From contig NZ_CP090641.1 of assembly GCF_029633825.1 (NCBI RefSeq), positions 248,001 to 312,000 of the forward strand: a stretch of 64,000 nt of DNA, in the 5' to 3' direction. Of this stretch, positions 18,188 through 26,539 are shown piece after piece; position 1 is the first letter of the stretch; each line of letters starts with the position of its first letter. A program made the translations under genes and the position numbers. Source of the stretch: Burkholderia contaminans (lineage in GTDB: Bacteria > Pseudomonadota > Gammaproteobacteria > Burkholderiales > Burkholderiaceae). The notes beneath the pieces were generated by a model. That model was not told where the DNA came from and did not search any database. It was given only the letters and a program-made list of their open reading frames with translations.

Positions 18188-18301
18188 TCAATATACGACG
18201 ACCGGCGCGGGCCGGTAATACACCGGACGGGCCGGAACCACGACGCAGCCGGCCAGCACGATGGCTGCGGCCGCCAAGATCACGATGGTTCGAAAAGGCA
18301 T
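18188..18301 (-). CDS. 37-residue lipoprotein
   Basis: MPFRTIVILAAAAIVLAGC gives a complete signal peptide and lipobox (VLAGC) followed by an 18-residue Val/Pro/Tyr-rich tail (VVVPARPVYYRPAPVVVY). The tail resembles the linkers of YXWGXW-repeat proteins, and such a protein is encoded just upstream at 18372-18671. The reading frame, lipobox and position between the repeat protein and the ECF operon support it being real. No function can be assigned. Confidence 0.6.
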   Translation of the reverse strand: MPFRTIVILAAAAIVLAGCVVVPARPVYYRPAPVVVY

Positions 18302-18371
18302 GGCTTCGACTCATGATGTTGCACGAAGTAGCTGCCGCGCCGGCACCGTGTGCCGTGCGGCGGCATGCGCA

Positions 18372-18671
18372 TCAGGCCCAGTGGCCGGGCACCCAGCGCC
18401 AGGCCGGCCCGCGCGCGGCCCAATGGCCGGGCACCCAGTGGTAGCCGACGCGCACCACCTGCCAGTGGCCCGGAATCCACACGTAGCGACCTTGCCGCCA
18501 GTGCCAGTGCCCCTGGTCCCACACGTAGCCCGCGCGCGGCGCCGGCAGCACTTCGACGCGCGGCGGCGGCGGCGCGTAAGGCGCGACGATCACGGCCTGC
18601 GCGAAGGCCGCGGACGCAGCCAGTGCGGCCACGCATGCCACGGTGAATCGCAATGGATGCGAAAGCTTCAT
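18372..18671 (-). CDS. YXWGXW/WVPGHW-repeat secreted protein
   Basis: A 99-residue secreted protein: Sec signal peptide (cleavage after AFA, about residue 24), a Pro-rich linker, then four aromatic repeats (YVWDQGHWHW, YVWIPGHW, YHWVPGHW, WRWVPGHW). The ATG at 18671 follows GGAG by six bases. This envelope family is abundant in Burkholderia and of unknown function. It lies upstream of the ECF sigma operon on the same strand, so it may belong to the same stress response, which is inference. A shorter relative is at 9358-9579. Confidence 0.8.
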   Translation of the reverse strand: MKLSHPLRFTVACVAALAASAAFAQAVIVAPYAPPPPRVEVLPAPRAGYVWDQGHWHWRQGRYVWIPGHWQVVRVGYHWVPGHWAARGPAWRWVPGHWA

Positions 18672-18995
18672 GTAAGACTCCGAAGTAGCGGGTATCGACC
18701 GGAAGCGGCCGTTCATGCGTTAAACGGCGCGGGCGAATGGAATCCGTCGCGGTGTCCGCAAATAAATTTCGGCCGAGCCTGACGCGCGTCGGCGCTGGCC
18801 GGATGCCGCGATCCACGCGTTCGTGGCCTGAGCCAACGCTTGCGCGGGGTTGCCCTGCTGTCACAACCCGGCAAAACTGCCCTTCGACAATGTCTCGCAC
18901 CGGGATCCCGCTCGTTTCCGGCTCTCGCACTGGTCACGCTCGCGCACGGCCAGGCGGTTCCACATCTCGCGTCTCCACCCACGAAAACACCGACC

Positions 18996-20681
18996 ATGTC
19001 GAACCAGGACAACTCCCCGATCCAGCCGAACGAGCCGGCCGCGTCCGTCTCGCGTCGCGGCTTCCTGAAACTCGCCGGCGTCTCCGGCCTCGCCACCGCC
19101 GCCGGTGGCCTCGCGGCAGCCAGGGCCGCCGCGTCGAACCCGGACGGCACGCCCGAACAGGTCCACCTGACGTGGGGCAACGATCCAACGTCGGAAGTCG
19201 TGATCTCGTGGGCCTCGCTCGCGTCGGCCGTCAATCCGCGCGCGCGCATCGTCGCCGACGGCGAGCCGGCACGCACCGTGCACGGCGTCCAGCGCCTGTA
19301 CACCGATGGCCTGAACGGCGAAACGGTATTCGCGTACCACGCACGCGTGCACGGGCTGAAGCCGAATACGCGCTACCGCTACGAGATCACGGCCGACAAC
19401 GACAGCAACGCCGCGCAGCCGTTCTCCGCGAATTTCTCGACCGCGCCGCGCGGCCGCGCGCCGTTCCGCTTCACGAGCTACGGCGATCTCGCGACGCCGA
19501 ACGGCGCGTGGGTGCTGTCGTCGCCGCAGAGCCGCTTCGCGGTGCAGGCAGTCGAGCAGTTCCAGCCGCTGTTCCACCTGCTGAACGGCGACCTCTGCTA
19601 TGCGAACCTGAACCCCGCGCACCAGCCCGAGGTATGGCGCGATTTCGGCAACAACAACCAGACGTCGGCCGCCAACCGTCCGTGGATGCCGTGCCCGGGC
19701 AATCACGAGATCGAGTTCAACAACGGCCCGCAGGGGCTCGACTCGTATCTTGCGCGCTATACGCTGCCGGAGAACGGCACGCGCTTTCAGGGCCGCTGGT
19801 ACAGCTTCCGCGTGAGCTCGGTGCTGTTCGTCTCGCTCGACGCGGACGATGTCGTGTACCAGGACGCCGCCGCGTTCGTCGGCGGCCCCGCACCGCTCGT
19901 GCCGGCCGCGAGCACCGGCCACCCGCCGATCGAGCCCGGCACGTCGTTCTACGTGCGCGGCTACAGTAACGGCGAGCAGACGCGCTGGCTCGAACACACA
20001 CTGCGCCACGCCGCGCATGACGACGATATCGACTGGATCGTCGTGCAGATGCACCAGGACGCGCTCAGCTCGTCGAAGACGGGCAACGGTTCCGACAAGG
20101 GCATTCGCGAAGCATGGCTGCCGCTGTTCGACCGCTACGGCGTCGACCTCGTGCTGTGCGGCCACGATCACGACTACGAGCGCAGCTACCCGGTGCGCGG
20201 CTGCAATCACCGCGCGGGCGTCGATGCGACGACCGGCGAAGTCGTCGAGACGCTGCAGCCGCGTCCGGTCGGCTCGAACGACCCGGACCGCACGAAGTTC
20301 GACACGAGCCACGGCACGATCCACCTGATCCTCGGCGGCGGCGGCACCAGCGCGCCGCTCGACGTGTACGGCGAGAACCCGGCGACCGGCTTTGCGCGCG
20401 CGAAGGTGTTCACGAAGCCGAACCGGCCGGTGCCGGGCACGGCGCCGAATACGTTCGTGCGCGCGCCGGCCGATGCGCTCGAGGATGCGATCTGGTCCGC
20501 GCGCCGCGATACGGGCACCGGTTACGGGATCGCGGTGTTCGACCACGACCCGGGCAAGCCGGGCGGTCACACGACGATCACGATGCGCTACTACCACGCG
20601 CCGGGCGCCGACCAGCACCCGACCGCCGACTACGAGCTGTTCGAGACGATCGAACTGAGCAAGAAGCGCAACGAACGGTGA
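18996..20681 (+). CDS. Tat-exported purple-acid-phosphatase-like metallophosphoesterase
   Basis: A 561-residue protein. A twin-arginine signal (SRRGFLKLAG, residues 19-28) is followed by an N-terminal fibronectin-like domain (VHLTWGNDPTSEVVISWASL) and a calcineurin-like phosphoesterase domain. Metal-binding blocks are GDLCYANL (about residue 197), PCPGNHEIEF (about 232), VVQMHQD and CGHDHDYERSYP. This layout is that of bacterial purple acid phosphatases, which hydrolyse phosphate esters in the periplasm. The ATG at 18996 was preferred because longer starts add residues before the Tat motif without family resemblance. Confidence 0.88.
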   Translation: MSNQDNSPIQPNEPAASVSRRGFLKLAGVSGLATAAGGLAAARAAASNPDGTPEQVHLTWGNDPTSEVVISWASLASAVNPRARIVADGEPARTVHGVQRLYTDGLNGETVFAYHARVHGLKPNTRYRYEITADNDSNAAQPFSANFSTAPRGRAPFRFTSYGDLATPNGAWVLSSPQSRFAVQAVEQFQPLFHLLNGDLCYANLNPAHQPEVWRDFGNNNQTSAANRPWMPCPGNHEIEFNNGPQGLDSYLARYTLPENGTRFQGRWYSFRVSSVLFVSLDADDVVYQDAAAFVGGPAPLVPAASTGHPPIEPGTSFYVRGYSNGEQTRWLEHTLRHAAHDDDIDWIVVQMHQDALSSSKTGNGSDKGIREAWLPLFDRYGVDLVLCGHDHDYERSYPVRGCNHRAGVDATTGEVVETLQPRPVGSNDPDRTKFDTSHGTIHLILGGGGTSAPLDVYGENPATGFARAKVFTKPNRPVPGTAPNTFVRAPADALEDAIWSARRDTGTGYGIAVFDHDPGKPGGHTTITMRYYHAPGADQHPTADYELFETIELSKKRNER

Positions 20682-20683
20682 CC

Positions 20684-20713
20684 GTCAGGCGCCCGTTGCG
20701 ACGGGCGCCTGAC
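20684..20713 (+). terminator. strong terminator-like hairpin after the phosphoesterase gene
   Basis: GTCAGGCGCCCGT and ACGGGCGCCTGAC pair perfectly over 13 bases around a TGCG tetraloop, starting three bases after the stop codon. It is not followed by a T-run. Confidence 0.6.
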
Positions 20714-20777
20714 GTCGTGCCGTTGCGGGACGGTGCGCGATGCCACGCGTTAAACTGCACGCGTCGCCCACCGGCCC

Positions 20778-21065
20778 ATGAAGATGAGTTTCGAATACCG
20801 CATCCACACGACGCCGTCGGCCGACGCATTCGATGCCATCGCGAATGCGTTGCGACACGCGCACGACGACATCGACATCGATCCCGACCACCGACGGCTC
20901 GAAGTCCGTGGCGACGCCGGCAGCTGGCCGCTGATCGGCCTGTCGACCGACGAAGACGGTTTCTTCCTGGTCACGACGCTCGGGCCGACGCGAGACGCGA
21001 TGCTCGACTCGATCGGCAACGCGTTGTCGGCAATCGGCGCGGCTTGGCGCATCGACGACGCGTGA
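20778..21065 (+). CDS. hypothetical 95-residue protein
   Basis: Encodes an acidic 95-residue protein of alpha/beta character (FEYRIHTTPSADAFDAIANAL; RRLEVRGDAGSWPLIGLSTD). It has no signal peptide, membrane segment or cysteines. I do not recognise the family. It lies alone on the + strand between the phosphoesterase and yddG genes. An alternative ATG two codons downstream (MSFEY) is equally plausible. Confidence 0.6.
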   Translation: MKMSFEYRIHTTPSADAFDAIANALRHAHDDIDIDPDHRRLEVRGDAGSWPLIGLSTDEDGFFLVTTLGPTRDAMLDSIGNALSAIGAAWRIDDA

Positions 21066-21272
21066 CCGGTTGCCGCGTGATGCCCATACTCCCGGATCGG
21101 CCGCAAGCGCCGGGCCGATCACCGCCAGCGCCGCTGCCCGATCTCCGTTACCCCGTTAAACTACGCGTTTGCGTGGGCAATGGCCGTCACGCATGCCGAA
21201 TGCGCGCGTGGCTCATGCCGGCAGACCCGAATCACCTGAAGTCGAATTTGAATGTTGAAACAGGCAGGAAGC

Positions 21273-22217
21273 ATGAAGCGCAAGAATAAGGCGACGCTCG
21301 CCGGGCTCGGCGCGGTGTTGTTGTGGGCCTCCGTGGTCGCCCTCGTTCGTGGCGTGAGCGAAAGCCTCGGCGCGACCGGCGGCGCCGCGATGATCTATAC
21401 GGTCGCATCCGCGCTTCTGCTGTTCACGATCGGCTTCCCCGATCTCAGCAAATTCCCGAAACAGTACCTGCTCTGGGGCGGGCTGCTGTTCGTCTCGTAC
21501 GAGCTGTGCCTGTCGCTGTCGATCGGCTATGCCAGCAACGGCCAGCAGGCGATCGAAGTCGCGATGGTCAACTATCTGTGGCCGAGCTTCACGCTGGTGG
21601 CGGCGATCGTGTTCAACAAGCAGCGCGCCAACCTGCTGGTCGTGCCCGGCGTCCTGTTGTCGATGCTCGGGATCTGCCGGGTGCTCGGCGGCGACCGCGG
21701 CCTCGACCCGGCCGGCATGCTGCACAACGTCGCGGACAATCCGCTGAGCTACGGCCTCGCGTTCGTCGGCGCACTGATCTGGGCCGGCTATTGCACGGTG
21801 ACGGCGCGCCTCGCCGACGGCAAGAACGGCGTCACGCCGTTCTTCATGCTGGTGGCGCTGGCGCTCTGGATCAAGTTCGCGATCGAAGGCGGCGGCGGCA
21901 TGACGTTCAGCCTGCATGCGGTCATCTATGTCGTGCTGGCGGCATCCGCGCTGGGGTTCGGCTATGCGGCCTGGAACACCGGCATCATGCACGGCAACGT
22001 GACGATTATCGTCGGCGCGTCGTACTTCACCCCGGTGCTCGCCGCCCTGCTCGCCGCGACGCTGCTGCATGCGCCGCTGTCGATCGAATTCTGGCAAGGC
22101 GCATCGATGGTTTGCGGCGGATCGATCCTGTGCTGGCTCGCGACGCGCAGCCGGCGCCGTGAAAAAGCCGCGCCCGTCCGGGTCGGCAACGAAGCGCAGG
22201 GCAACTGCCAGGGCTGA
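21273..22217 (+). CDS. yddG: YddG-type aromatic amino acid exporter (EamA/DMT superfamily)
   Basis: A 314-residue, 10-helix EamA-type transporter. MKRKNKATLAGLGAVLLW, the internal SYELCLSLSIGYASNGQQAIEVAMVNYLWPSFTL and the second-repeat FGYAAWNTGIMHGNVTI match the aromatic amino acid exporter YddG closely. It exports Phe, Tyr, Trp and related compounds across the inner membrane. An in-frame ATG seven codons upstream (21252) exists, but the MKRKNK start matches the family; AGGAAGC precedes it closely. Confidence 0.85.
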   Translation: MKRKNKATLAGLGAVLLWASVVALVRGVSESLGATGGAAMIYTVASALLLFTIGFPDLSKFPKQYLLWGGLLFVSYELCLSLSIGYASNGQQAIEVAMVNYLWPSFTLVAAIVFNKQRANLLVVPGVLLSMLGICRVLGGDRGLDPAGMLHNVADNPLSYGLAFVGALIWAGYCTVTARLADGKNGVTPFFMLVALALWIKFAIEGGGGMTFSLHAVIYVVLAASALGFGYAAWNTGIMHGNVTIIVGASYFTPVLAALLAATLLHAPLSIEFWQGASMVCGGSILCWLATRSRRREKAAPVRVGNEAQGNCQG

Positions 22218-22287
22218 CGACGCCGGGCGCTTGCGTTGCGATACCGCTTGAAACCCCGGCGATCCTGCATGCCGTCAATCACTCGCG

Positions 22288-22917
22288 CTAGCGCGACTCC
22301 AGTGCGATACGCACGGCCAGCCCGGCCAGCACCGTGCCCATCAACCAGCGCTGAGCCGACGCCCAGACTGGCCGCCCCGCCAGAAAGCCCGCGATGCCGC
22401 CTGCCATGCAGGCAATCAGCGCATTCACGCTGACGCTCACCGCGATTTGCACGCAGCCGAGCGCCAGCGATTGCGCGAGCACGCTGCCGTGCCCCGGCGA
22501 AATGAACTGCGGCAGCAGCGACAGATACATCACCGCGATCTTCGGATTCGCGAGGTTCGTGACGAAGCCCATCGTGAACAGCCTGGCACGGCTGTCGTGC
22601 GGCAGTTGCCTGATCTGGAACGCCGAGCGGCCGCCCGGCTTCAGCGCCTGCCACGCCAGGTACGCCAGATAAAGCGCCCCGGCAAAGCGCAACGCATCGT
22701 ACGCATACGGCACGGCCATCACCAGCGCGGTGATGCCCAGCGCCGCGCACACCATGTAGAACACGAACCCCAGCGCGACGCCGCCGAGCGACACCAGCCC
22801 GGCACGGCGGCCCTGACAGATCGAACGCGATACCAAATAGATCATGTTCGGCCCGGGTGTCAGCACCATGCCGAGCGACACGAGTCCGAAAGCAAGCAAG
22901 GTGGGCAAGGCCGGCAC
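22288..22917 (-). CDS. LysE/RhtB-family amino acid exporter
   Basis: A 209-residue LysE-family protein with about six membrane segments and the family hallmark GMVLTPGPNMIYLVSRS near residue 20, plus GFVTNLANPKIAVMYLSLLPQF. These carriers export amino acids, homoserine lactones or related compounds. The GTG at 22917 is chosen because AAGGAG sits six bases upstream; the longer frame to 22962 adds a hydrophilic extension unlike the family. It converges on yddG. Confidence 0.86.
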   Translation of the reverse strand: MPALPTLLAFGLVSLGMVLTPGPNMIYLVSRSICQGRRAGLVSLGGVALGFVFYMVCAALGITALVMAVPYAYDALRFAGALYLAYLAWQALKPGGRSAFQIRQLPHDSRARLFTMGFVTNLANPKIAVMYLSLLPQFISPGHGSVLAQSLALGCVQIAVSVSVNALIACMAGGIAGFLAGRPVWASAQRWLMGTVLAGLAVRIALESR

Positions 22918-23040
22918 GGCAATCTCCTTCGGGACGAAGCGGTCAGGGGCGAGTTCGAACAATGTATTGCATCTCGACGGTCATCGGCTTGAATAAACTT
23001 CAAGTCGCCCATGAACGCTGTTCATCGCCGAAGCGGCTCG

Positions 23041-23937
23041 TTACCGGGCCTTTCTCGCGCGCGTGTTGACCGCCTTCGCCGCCTTCGCGCGTTGCGCGTC
23101 GACGAGCCGCACGAACGCGTCCGCGATCGCGTTGCCGGCCGTATTCCACGACAACCGCACCGAGCGATGCAGCCTCGGCGACAACTCCAGCACGCGGCCG
23201 CCGAACGGCGTGTACGTGAGCGTGATGCGCGGCACGATCGACACGCCCATGCCGGCCTCCGCCATCGACAGGATGGTGCGCATCTCGACCACGTTGAACG
23301 CGGCCCGCAGCGGCGCGCCGCCGCGCGCGAAGTAATCCGCGATCACCGGCCCGCACCCTGCCTTCGAGAAGATGAACGGCGCCGTGGACAACTGCTTCGC
23401 CGACACGCGCTTGCGGCCGGCGAACATGCCTTCGGCCGCCACCGCGACGAAATCCTCGTCGAGCAGCGGCAGATTGTGGGCGAACGTCTTCGTGCCGGCC
23501 ACCACGCCGACATCGGCCGTACCGTCGTCGACCCACCCTTCAACTTCGCTGTCCGTGCCTTCGAGCAGCACCGCCGACACGCCCTCGTGCATGTCCTTCA
23601 ACGCCTCGAGCGCGGGCACGACGAACGCCAGCGACACGCTCGGCAACGACGCGACCACCAGCTTCCCTTCGAGCTTGCCGCGCGACAGGCTGAACTGCTG
23701 GCGCAACAGCTGCGCTTCCCGCACCACGTTCTGGACGTACGGCCACAGGCGTTCGCCCGCCGCCGTCAGGACGACCGGCTGCCGGTCGCGCCAGAGCAGC
23801 TTGACCTCCGTGAGCGCTTCCAGCTCGGTCAATGCATGACTGATCGCGGATTGACTGCGGCTCAACCGGTCGGCCGCCGCCGTGAGCGAACCGAGTTCGA
23901 CCACGGCCGCCAGGGCCTGCAACTGGGCAAGCGTCAT
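23041..23937 (-). CDS. LysR-family transcriptional regulator
   Basis: A 298-residue LysR protein: helix-turn-helix in residues 1-60 (LAQLQALAAVVELGSLTAAA then LSRSQSAISHALTELEAL) and an effector domain from about residue 92 (GKLVVASLPSVSLAFVVPAL). The ATG at 23937 is preceded by AAGGAGG at ideal spacing; an ATG six codons earlier is not. It is divergent from the TauE/SafE-family exporter gene and probably regulates it. Confidence 0.9.
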   Translation of the reverse strand: MTLAQLQALAAVVELGSLTAAADRLSRSQSAISHALTELEALTEVKLLWRDRQPVVLTAAGERLWPYVQNVVREAQLLRQQFSLSRGKLEGKLVVASLPSVSLAFVVPALEALKDMHEGVSAVLLEGTDSEVEGWVDDGTADVGVVAGTKTFAHNLPLLDEDFVAVAAEGMFAGRKRVSAKQLSTAPFIFSKAGCGPVIADYFARGGAPLRAAFNVVEMRTILSMAEAGMGVSIVPRITLTYTPFGGRVLELSPRLHRSVRLSWNTAGNAIADAFVRLVDAQRAKAAKAVNTRARKAR

Positions 23938-24258
23938 CGACACCTCCTTGTTCAACGATATGAATCCGGCACATGAGACGACAAACCGTCATGAATTATA
24001 TTGAACCGCGGAAATGATCACGTCGACGCGCCCCATGACGCGCCAAGGCTCGTGCCGAATGCCCTTCGCAACGCTCAGGTAAGATGCAGCGTCGAACCGC
24101 CTGTCGATTGCCTGCGCCCCCGGCCGCACCACGGCGCGGCGCCAAGCGGTCGACTTCCGCTTCAAGCCGATCCGGAACAAATGCGTGCAAGACACACGCT
24201 TCCGCCACGTGCGCCATCGACAGCGCTCGCTGCCGGATATGCCGCGACATGCCATTCC
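23938..24258. promoter_or_regulatory. divergent promoter region between LysR and TauE/SafE genes
   Basis: About 320 bases. The 60 bases next to the LysR start are comparatively AT-rich (GATATGAATCC, CATGAATTATATTGAAC) and include a loose inverted pair, GTTCAAC and ATTGAAC, which could bound a LysR site. The remainder is GC-rich with no recognisable gene. An open frame through it into the exporter has no family resemblance. Confidence 0.4.
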
Positions 24259-25161
24259 ATGATGCATTTCAATCTGACTGAAGGGGTGCTGGTCTCCAGC
24301 CTGCAGGGGCTCAGCGCGTTCGATCTGGCCGGCATCGCCATTGCGCTGCTGCTCGGCGGCATGGCCAAGGGGATCACCGGCATCGGCGTGCCGCTGATCG
24401 CGATGCCGATACTCAGCCAGTTCCTGCCGATCCGGCATGCGGTGCTGCTGCTGTCGATGCCGATCATCCTCGGCAACATCCCGCAGGCGCTGGAGGGCGG
24501 CCAGCTGCTGGCGACGGCACGCAAGATCGCCGCGCCGATCGCGGGCACCGTGATCGGCAATATCGTCGGCGTGGCGATCCTGCTGTCGCTCAATCCGGGG
24601 CATGCGCAGGCGGCGTCCGGCGCGCTGCTGATCGTTGCCGCGGCGCTGATGCTCGCCGCGCCGAAACTCAGCCTGCCGGACGCCTGGCAGAAGCCCGTCG
24701 GCTTCGCGCTCGGCTTCGGCGCGGCGCTGATGGAAAGCATCGCGTCGGTTCCCGGCCCGCTGCTCGCCACCTACCTGATTTCGTCCGGCGCGACCGGGCG
24801 CGTCTTCACGAAGCAGATCGCGATCATCCTCGTGGTGTCGGTCGTCACGCTGATCACGACGTTCAGCGGCGCCGCGCACGCGAGCGGCGCCGACCTCGCG
24901 ATCTCGGCGGCGGCGAGCCTGCCGGCCATTGCCGGCATGTGGCTCGTCCGCCCGCTGCGGGACAAGATGTCGCCCCGCCTCTTCAGGAGGGTCGTGCTGC
25001 TGGTCGTGCTCGTCGCGGCGTCGCAGATGATCTGGAAATCGGGTGTGTTCCGGCACGGCGGATCGCACGTGACCCGGATGAACAACGCGCACGCGGGAAA
25101 TATCCAGCAGATGGCGCAAAGCCATCGATCGCGCATGCGTTCTGAAAGCTGCGAAGCGTAG
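24259..25161 (+). CDS. TauE/SafE-family sulfite/anion exporter
   Basis: A 300-residue protein with about eight membrane segments in two similar halves. LLGGMAKGITGIGVPLIAMP near the N-terminus and GFGAALMESIASVPGPLLATYL in the second half carry the Gly/Pro-rich pattern of TauE/SafE exporters (sulfite, sulfoacetate and related anions). The tandem ATG at 24259/24262 (MMHFNLTEG) puts the first membrane helix in place. The open frame extends further upstream but those residues are unlike the family. Confidence 0.82.
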   Translation: MMHFNLTEGVLVSSLQGLSAFDLAGIAIALLLGGMAKGITGIGVPLIAMPILSQFLPIRHAVLLLSMPIILGNIPQALEGGQLLATARKIAAPIAGTVIGNIVGVAILLSLNPGHAQAASGALLIVAAALMLAAPKLSLPDAWQKPVGFALGFGAALMESIASVPGPLLATYLISSGATGRVFTKQIAIILVVSVVTLITTFSGAAHASGADLAISAAASLPAIAGMWLVRPLRDKMSPRLFRRVVLLVVLVAASQMIWKSGVFRHGGSHVTRMNNAHAGNIQQMAQSHRSRMRSESCEA

Positions 25162-25274
25162 TATTCGCGGACCCGGCGTATCGCCCCGCCCGACGGGCCG
25201 AACGATACGTCACCGACGTTGCTGCTCGCTCGCTGATGCCCGCATCGGCGCTGCCACGCTTTCAGAGGCATGAC

Positions 25275-25355
25275 ATGGAAACCTACGTATTGCTCGGCTG
25301 CGGATTAGGCCTCGGCCTGTTGATCGCCGTCTGGGGCATCTGGCAACTCAAGTAA
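25275..25355 (+). CDS. 26-residue single-pass membrane peptide
   Basis: METYVLLGCGLGLGLLIAVW then GIWQLK and TAA. AGAGG sits six bases before the ATG, and nearly the whole peptide is one hydrophobic helix (residues 4-22) with a positive C-terminus, the usual look of a bacterial small membrane protein. It lies 114 bases after the TauE/SafE gene. Too short for family assignment; translation is likely but unproven. Confidence 0.55.
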   Translation: METYVLLGCGLGLGLLIAVWGIWQLK

Positions 25356-25479
25356 CGCTTGCACGCCCCGTCCACGCGCAAGCCATCCGTAGGGAGACGG
25401 ACGGGAAAATGTAGTTTGCATCCGCGTTCGTCACCCGACTACTTCGCACTCCGATTCAGCTATCCAGCAGCAGCATCAG

Positions 25480-26430
25480 CTACCCGAGTCCGCTTCCATT
25501 CGAAAGCAAACGTGAACGCGCAGCATCGAAGCGCGTGCACTCGGCCTTGAGCCAATTCGAAAACGCCTCGGTACGCGGATCGTCGGGATGGCGTGACAAC
25601 AGCACGTAGCGCGCCGGCGCACGCACGTGCGTGCCGAAGACATCCACGAGCCGCCCGCTCGCAATCTCGTCATGCACGAGCGCGGCACGCCCCATCGCGA
25701 CACCCTGATGGTTCAGCGCGGCCGTGATCGCCAGGCTGGAGAAGTTGAACTGCGGGCCGTCAAGGTGCGCAGTCCACGCCGGACGGACTTCCTCGAGCCA
25801 CGTGCGCCACTCCACGAACTCGGGCGCGCCGCCCCACGGCGCGGCGTCGTGCAGCAGGACGACGCCGTCCAGCGATTCGCCGCGGGCAAAAGCCGGATGC
25901 TGCGCCAGATACGCCGGCGTGGCGACCGGAAACAGGATTTCGTCGAGGATGGCCTCGGCATGCAGCCGATCGTATTGCACCGGGTCGTAGCGCACGGCCA
26001 CATCGATGTCGTCGGCGTCCATGGCCTGACGATCCAGCACCTGGAACTCGGCCTTCACGCGAACCGGCACGTCCGGCTGTTGCCGGTGAAATTCGGACAG
26101 GCGCGGCATCAACCACTGCAGCGCGAGCGACGGCAGGCAGCTGACCTGCAGCGGTGCATCCGGCATGCCGAGCGCCTGAAGCGTGCGATTGATGTCGACG
26201 AACGCGCTCGACATCGTCCCGAGCAGGATCCCGCCCTTCTCGGTCAGCTTCAGCCCGCGCGCCTGGCGCACGAACAGCGGATAGCCGAGCCGGTCCTCCA
26301 GGTTCCTGATCTGCTGGCTCACGGCGCTTTGCGTCAGGTTGAACGCCTGTGCCGTCTTCGTGAAGCTCAGCAACCGGCCGGCCGTTTCAAAGCAGAGCAA
26401 CGCACCCAGGATCGAACCGTCGAGTCGCAT
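25480..26430 (-). CDS. LysR-family regulator, divergent from dsdA (GcvA/DsdC-like)
   Basis: A 316-residue LysR protein of the GcvA branch: LGALLCFETAGRLLSFTKTA and FNLTQSAVSQQIRNLEDRLG form the DNA-binding domain, and LQVSCLPSLALQWLMPRL begins the effector domain. It is transcribed away from the D-serine dehydratase gene with 109 bases between starts, the arrangement of DsdC and dsdA in other bacteria. I infer it activates dsdA in response to D-serine. Confidence 0.88.
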   Translation of the reverse strand: MRLDGSILGALLCFETAGRLLSFTKTAQAFNLTQSAVSQQIRNLEDRLGYPLFVRQARGLKLTEKGGILLGTMSSAFVDINRTLQALGMPDAPLQVSCLPSLALQWLMPRLSEFHRQQPDVPVRVKAEFQVLDRQAMDADDIDVAVRYDPVQYDRLHAEAILDEILFPVATPAYLAQHPAFARGESLDGVVLLHDAAPWGGAPEFVEWRTWLEEVRPAWTAHLDGPQFNFSSLAITAALNHQGVAMGRAALVHDEIASGRLVDVFGTHVRAPARYVLLSRHPDDPRTEAFSNWLKAECTRFDAARSRLLSNGSGLG

Positions 26431-26444
26431 AGATATCAGTCAGG

Positions 26445-26460
26445 CTAATGGATTCATTAG
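26445..26460. promoter_or_regulatory. inverted repeat in the dsdA/LysR intergenic region
   Basis: CTAATG, four bases (GATT), CATTAG: a perfect 6-base dyad 15 bases from the LysR start and 80 bases before dsdA, in an otherwise AT-richer stretch. A candidate LysR binding site or part of one. Confidence 0.45.
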
Positions 26461-26539
26461 AAATCGGCGCTTTCGCGCAGGCTTCCCGGATCGTAGCATT
26501 TCGGCCATATCTCTCGTTTATCCAGCGCAGGACCGATCC

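Noticed and set aside
24001..24258. Extended N-terminus for the TauE/SafE-family exporter.
   Set aside because: The added ~86 residues are Pro/Arg/His-rich with no membrane or signal character; the family begins at the first helix.
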